From Bacteroidota bacterium (GTDB taxonomy: Bacteria; Bacteroidota; Bacteroidia; Sphingobacteriales; Sphingobacteriaceae): 9,636 nt of DNA. Below the pieces are notes generated by a model, which was not told the DNA's origin, did no database searches, and worked only from the letters and a program-made list of their open reading frames with translations. The DNA is taken from positions 1 through 9,636 of the forward strand of contig JABDBT010000088.1 in the NCBI GenBank assembly GCA_013288465.1, written 5' to 3'. The first letter of the stretch is position 1; each line of letters starts with the position of its first letter. Positions 5,490 to 9,636 of the stretch are shown here, piece after piece. A program made the translations under genes and the position numbers.

Positions 5490-6002
5490 CTAACTTACAA
5501 AATATTTTGTCTGTTGACGACGGTGACGACAACAGGTACAAAACATTGCATTGTCTTTCCGCTTTTTCAAAAAACCGATCTTTTTATCCTTCTTTAAAAT
5601 AATATTAATGACTTTTATCCTGATCTTATCCTCTATACCTGTAAATGTGCCCTGATCACTTATTTTGTAATAAAACTGTATCACCTCTGCTTTATCAGCA
5701 CGGATATTACGGGTGGTTAATGCAGGCGAGTCGCCAAAAAACTCTTCGTTATCAACCAATATTTTCTTTACCGTATCTCCCTGGGCGTATATATTGCCTT
5801 CATTATCAATAGCAACATTAGGCAGCCGCTTTAAAAGATCTTCTAAATTATCATTGGGCTGTATCACAAAAGCTTTGGCATAATACTGTATGGTATCTCC
5901 GGTTAGGTTGTTGCGCGTGACATTATAAAATGGTGTTTTTATACCCCAAATAAACAGGATACTCAATACCAGCGCAAAACTAATTGATAAGCGGTTTTTC
6001 AT
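5490..6002 (-). CDS. Truncated, stand-alone TonB-receptor plug-domain protein (possible remnant)
   Basis: The 170-residue product has an N-terminal hydrophobic segment (about residues 5-21), so it is exported or membrane-anchored. Residues 36-140 match the plug region of Bacteroidota TonB-dependent receptor-like outer-membrane barrel proteins: GDTIQYYAKAF (35-45), NLEDLLKRLPNV (52-63), DTVKKILVDNEEFFGDSP (76-93), then the FTGIEDKIRIKVINIILKKDKK block (120-141). In that family IGFFGK and a roughly 500-residue barrel follow; here the match stops at IGFL (142-145). The tail (146-170) is Lys/Cys/Arg-rich and unlike the family. One extra base in the T6 run of the coding strand (plus-strand A-run 5569-5574) would restore FFEKAE, so a frameshift plus barrel deletion is likely. 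No carboxypeptidase-regulatory domain is present. It could be a decaying remnant or a domesticated plug. The DUF1028 gene starts 4 bp later. Confidence 0.7.
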   Translation of the reverse strand: MKNRLSISFALVLSILFIWGIKTPFYNVTRNNLTGDTIQYYAKAFVIQPNDNLEDLLKRLPNVAIDNEGNIYAQGDTVKKILVDNEEFFGDSPALTTRNIRADKAEVIQFYYKISDQGTFTGIEDKIRIKVINIILKKDKKIGFLKKRKDNAMFCTCCRHRRQQTKYFVS

Positions 6003-6067
6003 TAGGCTAATTTAGGGAATATCATTTTATGGTGATTATTTCAAAAAATGTCAAGGTTATAGCCTCT

Positions 6068-7081
6068 TTATTTCCAAACGCCATTTTCAACCGGCTCAAG
6101 GGGCAGGTAGTTAATGTATTGAACAAACCGGGGCACGGTTGCCGTGTTTGGGCTGCTGCCATGTGGTAAGGCGTGGTGCCACATTATAAAATCGCCGGCG
6201 TTGGCAGCTATTGATTTAGGGCCCAGGGCGTATAGGTTTTCCGTCCTGGGGTTAGCATTTGCGGGCAGGCTGTTTATCCAGTTGTCAATTTTGTTTTGAT
6301 AGCCGGGTACTAATGTAAACGCGCCCTGGTTTTCGGCAGTATCGGCCAAATACAAAATGCCCTGTAAGCCAAAAGGGATTGGAAGCTGAAGGCTCACATC
6401 CCAATGCAAACGTGGCCCCTGGAAAGGATGTGATTCTGTTTGTGGCGGGTTAAAGCCTGCCCGGTCTGTATTTACCCAAAGGTCGGTCCTGTTTAAAAGT
6501 TCTTCAAAGGCCTTCTTTATTTTATAGGTATGACGATTTTGCTCCAAAGCAGGGTGATTAAACAGTTGTACCATGATCCCTTTTCTTTCGGGATGCGGTT
6601 TATACCAGGTCAATGGGTCGTACCGGTCAATTTCCAAAAAATTGCAAATCGCCTCAATGGCCAGGTCGCAATGTTCAGGGGTTACCGCGTTGCGAATGAC
6701 TATATACCCGTTTTTATTAAAAAAATCCCAATCTTCCTTTGTCAGTAAATCATTATCCCTGCACTGGCTACCCTCGCCATCCCCGCTTATTAGTTGATTA
6801 AATCGGGCTATTTTCCCGGCATCCGTGCCGCCCGTAACTTCCAATATCCAGTTTTCAAATTGTTCAAACGTGGGCGCTGCATGGAAAACATATTGCATAG
6901 TCTGCTCCAGGCCAAGCCCTAACGCAGCCAGCAAAGTAGTGTCTGTTGCCCACTCACCAATAAATGCATCGCCATTTAACTTCCCTTCCCTTGTTAATAT
7001 TGCCTTATTCCAAAAACGTTTTAAGTGCATTACCGGTAATTTTCCGGTTTCGGTAGAAAGAGCTATAGTTGGTGTTAACAT
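6068..7081 (-). CDS. Phytanoyl-CoA dioxygenase (PhyH) family Fe(II)/2-oxoglutarate oxygenase
   Basis: The C-terminal two-thirds (about residues 112-337) of this 337-residue protein is a PhyH-type double-stranded beta-helix dioxygenase, which couples oxidation of 2-oxoglutarate to hydroxylation of a substrate. Iron ligands are visible as His226 and Asp228 (LHWDVS) and the distal His307 in LPHGSSPN; Arg318 (VPRFVQYI) would bind 2-oxoglutarate. The domain opens with LTKEDWDFFNKNGYIVIRNAV (113-133), the usual family start. Residues 1-110 form an extra helical N-terminal region I do not recognise. No signal peptide is present, so it is cytoplasmic. The substrate is unknown: bacterial members act on lipids, amino acids and small metabolites. 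It leads the unit with the plug protein (65 bp downstream) and DUF1028, and diverges from the SGNH esterase. Confidence 0.93.
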   Translation of the reverse strand: MLTPTIALSTETGKLPVMHLKRFWNKAILTREGKLNGDAFIGEWATDTTLLAALGLGLEQTMQYVFHAAPTFEQFENWILEVTGGTDAGKIARFNQLISGDGEGSQCRDNDLLTKEDWDFFNKNGYIVIRNAVTPEHCDLAIEAICNFLEIDRYDPLTWYKPHPERKGIMVQLFNHPALEQNRHTYKIKKAFEELLNRTDLWVNTDRAGFNPPQTESHPFQGPRLHWDVSLQLPIPFGLQGILYLADTAENQGAFTLVPGYQNKIDNWINSLPANANPRTENLYALGPKSIAANAGDFIMWHHALPHGSSPNTATVPRFVQYINYLPLEPVENGVWK

Positions 7082-7161
7082 GGTAAACCTTGTTGTTGTT
7101 TACCCTAAAATTACTATAAAATTATGTATTTTGAAGCTGAATTATTTTCGCCCCCTTAGTG

Positions 7162-7169
7162 CAAACCTA
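7162..7169 (-). promoter_or_regulatory. Candidate -7 element of the PhyH unit
   Basis: On the minus strand the sequence is TAGGTTTG, a full match to TAnnTTTG, about 80 bp upstream of the PhyH ATG. The nearest upstream TTG gives a spacer of only 15 bp (TTG read from 7187-7185). The -33 contact is therefore weak, as is common for regulated promoters. Confidence 0.45.
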
Positions 7170-7170
7170 A

Positions 7171-7184
7171 TGCAAACGTTTGTG
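7171..7184. promoter_or_regulatory. LacI-family-like operator in the divergent spacer
   Basis: CAAACGTTTG (7173-7182) is a perfect 10-bp palindrome with a central CG. Extended to TGCAAACGTTTGTG it fits 12 of 14 positions of the LacI/GalR-type pattern TGnAAnCGnTTnCA. It starts one base from the TAGGTTTG -7 element, inside the would-be promoter spacer of the PhyH unit, where a bound repressor would block transcription. GCAAAC is repeated at 7161-7166 and GTGCAA follows at 7182-7187. No regulator gene lies in the window. Confidence 0.5.
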
Positions 7185-7242
7185 CAATGTTTATCATGAA
7201 TTGGCTTCCTGTATCAAACAAATAATGGCTACGTTTATTTCC

Positions 7243-7263
7243 TGATCTGTAGGAACAGGATCA
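7243..7263. other. Small dyad upstream of the SGNH gene
   Basis: TGATCTGT (7243-7250) pairs with ACAGGATCA (7255-7263) with one bulged G around an AGGA loop. It lies 65 bp before the ATG of the SGNH gene and could be a leader hairpin or a second operator. No T-run follows directly. Confidence 0.3.
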
Positions 7264-7328
7264 AACCTCGGTCTATTTAAAGGGTAGTTTTTTAATATCC
7301 ATTGAATTTTTGATCCTAAAACAAAATT

Positions 7329-9104
7329 ATGATGATGAAAATAAAATTATTACTTACGCTAACGGCTATTGTATTTGTTTTTGAAATGGGTTTTGCCCAA
7401 GGCAAGCGCGAATTTAAAACATGGAACCCCGGTGCAGATACCTTGCGGGTATTAGGCGGCCAGGCGTGGCCCGGGCAGGTAAAAGATTATTATGACCGCT
7501 TACCGGCAAAAGCGGAGCAGACCGTTAGGAAGGCGGTTTGGGATTTAAGCAGAAATAGCGCGGGGCTTAACCTTCGGTTTAAAACAAGTGCTGATGAAAT
7601 TATTGTAAAATTTGTTGTTAGCGGCAGTATGCAGATGCCGCACATGCCGGCAACGGGCGTAAGCGGTATTGACCTGTATGCTAAAAACAGTGATGGCATG
7701 TGGCTTTGGGCCGCCGGTAAATATGCCTTTGGCGATACCATTGTATATCATTTTGCCGGTTTAAGATCAAAAGACGACCATGTAAACGATATGCAATACA
7801 CTTTGTACCTGCCTTTATATAATACGGTAAAATGGATGGGGATCAGTGTGCCTAAAGACGCGGCATTTACCCCGTTACCGGTACGGGAAGAAAAACCAAT
7901 TGTAGTTTACGGAACGTCTATCGCGCAGGGGGCGTGTGCTTCGCGCCCTGGTTTGGCGTGGACCAATATTTTAAGCAGGAGATTGGACAGAACGGTAATT
8001 AACCTTGGGTTTTCGGGTAATGGACGGTTGGAAAAAGAGGTGGTTGACCTGCTAACGGAGATAGACGCAAAAATGTACGTATTGGATTGCCTGCCTAATT
8101 TAACCGGGGGATATGTTACAAATGGTGAATTAAAAAAACGCATAGCGGCTTCGGTGAAGCAACTACAAACAATAAGGCCATCAACCCCAATACTATTGAC
8201 AGAGCATGATGGCTACATGGATGAAGAAATAAACCCAACCCGAAAAAAGGAATACCGGGATGTAAATATGGCTTTAAAACAAGTAGTTGATTCGCTCTCC
8301 GCAGGTGGTATAAAAAACATTTTCCTGTTGTCAAAAAAGGAAATTAACCAGGATATTGAAACCATGGTTGACGGCACCCATTCAAATGATGCCGGCATGT
8401 TGCGTTATGCCGATGCCTACGAAAAAGTGATACGAAAAATAATGAACGAACCAGTTGGAGGTGGCGCCACCTCCATCCCCGTAACACAGCGCCGCGATGC
8501 AAATACTTATGATTGGGAAACAAGGCACAATGCCGTGCTTGCTTATAACAAAACGCATAAACCTCAGCTTGTTTTTTTGGGTAACTCCATCGTGAATTAT
8601 TGGGGAGGGAAGCCAGTGGCCCCAATTCGTCGCGGTGAAAGGTCATGGGAGAAATGTTTTTCGGCCAAAAACGACGCCAATTTTGGTTTTGGATGGGATA
8701 AGATCGAAAATGTTTTATGGCGGATTTACCATGATGAACTGGATAATATTTCGGCCCGAAATATTGTGGTTATGATAGGCACAAACAATTTGCAATTTAA
8801 CACGGATGATGAGATCGTAACCGGGTTACAGTTTTTAGTTAGTTCAATACATGAAAAACAACCGGGCGCAAAAATTTTGCTGATGGGTATCCTCCCCCGG
8901 AGAGAAATGGAAGACAGGATTGCGAAACTTAATAAACTGATCGCAAAAACCGACATGGGTAATTATGTAAGCTATGCCGATGCCGGAAAACTGTTTTTGA
9001 AAAGCGGTAAAAAGATAGATGAAACTTTATTTACAGATGGGCTGCACCCCAATGAACAGGGGTATGACAAACTGGGGGCATTTATTGTTTCTAAACTAAA
9101 ATAG
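7329..9104 (+). CDS. Secreted tandem SGNH/GDSL esterase (GxDLY + SGNH + SGNH)
   Basis: The 591-residue protein has a signal peptide (about 1-24, ending FAQ). Residues 25-180 form the GxDLY N-terminal beta domain (GIDLY at 113-117) that precedes SGNH_hydro-type esterases. The first catalytic domain (188-373) has Ser197 in YGTSIAQG, Gly227 in INLGFSGNG, Asn257 in DCLPN, and Asp348/His351 in DGTHSND. After a short linker a second SGNH domain (412-591) has Ser420 in LGNSI, Gly453/Gly455 in FGFGWD, Asn486 in IGTNN, and Asp570/His573 in DGLHPN. Both sets look catalytically complete. Such enzymes remove acetyl or other acyl groups from polysaccharides or glycans; the substrate here is inferred, not shown. 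Three consecutive ATG codons (7329, 7332, 7335) make the exact start uncertain by two residues. No promoter of full consensus was found upstream. Confidence 0.93.
   Translation: MMMKIKLLLTLTAIVFVFEMGFAQGKREFKTWNPGADTLRVLGGQAWPGQVKDYYDRLPAKAEQTVRKAVWDLSRNSAGLNLRFKTSADEIIVKFVVSGSMQMPHMPATGVSGIDLYAKNSDGMWLWAAGKYAFGDTIVYHFAGLRSKDDHVNDMQYTLYLPLYNTVKWMGISVPKDAAFTPLPVREEKPIVVYGTSIAQGACASRPGLAWTNILSRRLDRTVINLGFSGNGRLEKEVVDLLTEIDAKMYVLDCLPNLTGGYVTNGELKKRIAASVKQLQTIRPSTPILLTEHDGYMDEEINPTRKKEYRDVNMALKQVVDSLSAGGIKNIFLLSKKEINQDIETMVDGTHSNDAGMLRYADAYEKVIRKIMNEPVGGGATSIPVTQRRDANTYDWETRHNAVLAYNKTHKPQLVFLGNSIVNYWGGKPVAPIRRGERSWEKCFSAKNDANFGFGWDKIENVLWRIYHDELDNISARNIVVMIGTNNLQFNTDDEIVTGLQFLVSSIHEKQPGAKILLMGILPRREMEDRIAKLNKLIAKTDMGNYVSYADAGKLFLKSGKKIDETLFTDGLHPNEQGYDKLGAFIVSKLK
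8457..8474. repeat. Perfect 18-bp GC-rich palindrome in the SGNH interdomain linker
   Basis: GGAGGTGGCGCCACCTCC is its own reverse complement. It lies inside the tandem SGNH gene, encoding the linker VGGGATS between the two catalytic domains, so a 9-bp stem with no loop, or a cruciform, is possible. The linker is just where a domain fusion would have occurred. Confidence 0.7.
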
Positions 9105-9308
9105 CAAACGATAATTAAGGACCTGACAGGGACGTGAAACTAATATATTATAAATTCAACGTGAGTTTTGATAATTTCTTAATTTAATCACTAAAAACAG
9201 CAACTGCTACTAATCACAACAATCCACATCCCCCTAAATTTTCCACAATCCTGCTAAAGCCGGGCTAATGCATTAACTTTACCAATTACTTAAAAACGAA
9301 TAAACCGA

Positions 9309-9636
9309 TTGGCAAAAGACGCTACCAAGGAAACGCCGTTAATGCAGCAGTACAATACTATTAAAACAAAGTATCCCGGTGCTTTGCTGCTGTTCCGCGT
9401 GGGCGATTTTTACGAAACCTTTGGCGAGGATGCCATTAAAGCATCGGGCATTTTAGGCATTGTGCTTACCCGCAGGGCCAATGGTTCGGCCACTTATATC
9501 GAGCTGGCCGGCTTTCCGCACCATTCGCTGGATACTTATTTGCCAAAACTGGTGCGTGCCGGGCAGCGGGTAGCTATCTGCGACCAACTTGAAGACCCTA
9601 AAACCACCAAAACCATTGTTAAGCGGGGCGTTACCG
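9309..9636 (+). CDS. mutS: DNA mismatch repair protein MutS (3' partial, N-terminal 109 residues)
   Basis: The window ends inside mutS, whose ATPase product recognises mismatches and small loops to start mismatch repair. The 109 visible residues cover most of the mismatch-binding domain [21 protein letters not shown], then [13 protein letters not shown], with the Phe34-x-Glu36 pair that stacks on and contacts the mispaired base, and [20 protein letters not shown] followed by [12 protein letters not shown] place the start at TTG 9309 because the product then begins (M)[14 protein letters not shown], as in related MutS proteins. The first in-frame ATG (9342) would drop 11 conserved-looking residues, and an in-frame stop (TAA 9291-9293) precludes an earlier start except ATA 9300. 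The 204 bp upstream hold no clear promoter or terminator. Confidence 0.95.
   Translation, partial: MAKDATKETPLMQQYNTIKTKYPGALLLFRVGDFYETFGEDAIKASGILGIVLTRRANGSATYIELAGFPHHSLDTYLPKLVRAGQRVAICDQLEDPKTTKTIVKRGVT

Noticed and set aside
6825..7199. Plus-strand frame of 124 codons that runs out of the PhyH gene into the divergent spacer
   Set aside because: Most of it is antisense to the PhyH N-terminus, and the remainder crosses the promoter and operator region without recognisable features.
8344..8646. Minus-strand frame of 100 codons opposite the SGNH gene
   Set aside because: Rich in His/Arg and Cys with no domain; it is the reverse complement of the linker and second catalytic domain.
9105..9308. 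Possible terminator or promoter between the SGNH gene and mutS
   Set aside because: No stable hairpin with a T-run was found, and TAACTTTA (9274-9281) and TAAATTTT (about 9235) each miss the -7 consensus by one base and lack a -33 TTG.
1..9636. CRISPR array, tRNA, insertion sequence or phage genes
   Set aside because: No regularly spaced repeats, cloverleaf-like sequence, transposase, integrase or structural phage gene could be recognised on either strand.

Overview
The window looks like chromosomal DNA of a Bacteroidota bacterium, most likely a Sphingobacteriaceae member close to Mucilaginibacter or Pedobacter. The evidence is moderate G+C with AT-rich intergenic DNA, several matches to the Bacteroidota-type -7 promoter motif TAnnTTTG, almost no Shine-Dalgarno sequences, DUF4397 lipoprotein and TonB-plug families typical of the phylum, and a MutS N-terminus of sphingobacterial type. 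The genus is inferred from remembered protein patterns, not from a search.

Layout. At 3-251 is the 3' end of a plus-strand gene encoding an Arg/Gly/Asn/Gln-rich low-complexity tail, followed by a terminator. On the minus strand comes a two-gene unit: an uncharacterised 78-residue protein (1257-1493) and an aldo/keto reductase (299-1249). A plus-strand CYTH/triphosphate-tunnel enzyme (1741-2214) follows and converges, across a strong hairpin, on an uncharacterised 71-residue protein (2287-2502, minus). A 358-bp AT-rich divergent region then leads to a 65-residue membrane protein (2861-3058, plus). This converges on a minus-strand YbjQ/UPF0145 protein (3158-3487), with an intergenic inverted repeat filling the gap. 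A DUF4397 lipoprotein (3622-4299, minus) with a clear terminator comes next.

The most distinctive block is 4431-7081 on the minus strand, read right to left: a PhyH-family Fe(II)/2-oxoglutarate dioxygenase, a small exported protein that is essentially an orphan TonB-receptor plug domain without its beta-barrel, and a secreted DUF1028 (Ntn-hydrolase-fold) protein with a TPR-like C-terminus, closed by a hairpin. The last two are only 4 bp apart. Divergent from it is a secreted protein with two SGNH esterase domains in tandem (7329-9104, plus). The divergent spacer carries a LacI-family-like palindrome next to a TAGGTTTG -7 element, so the dioxygenase unit, and possibly the esterase, may be under sugar-type control. 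The window ends in the start of mutS, which appears to use a TTG start codon.

No tRNA, rRNA, CRISPR array, transposase or phage gene was seen. Most of the window is ordinary accessory or housekeeping chromosome. The strongest leads are the orphan plug gene in its operon, the putative LacI-type operator, the tandem SGNH enzyme, and the inverted repeat abutting ybjQ.
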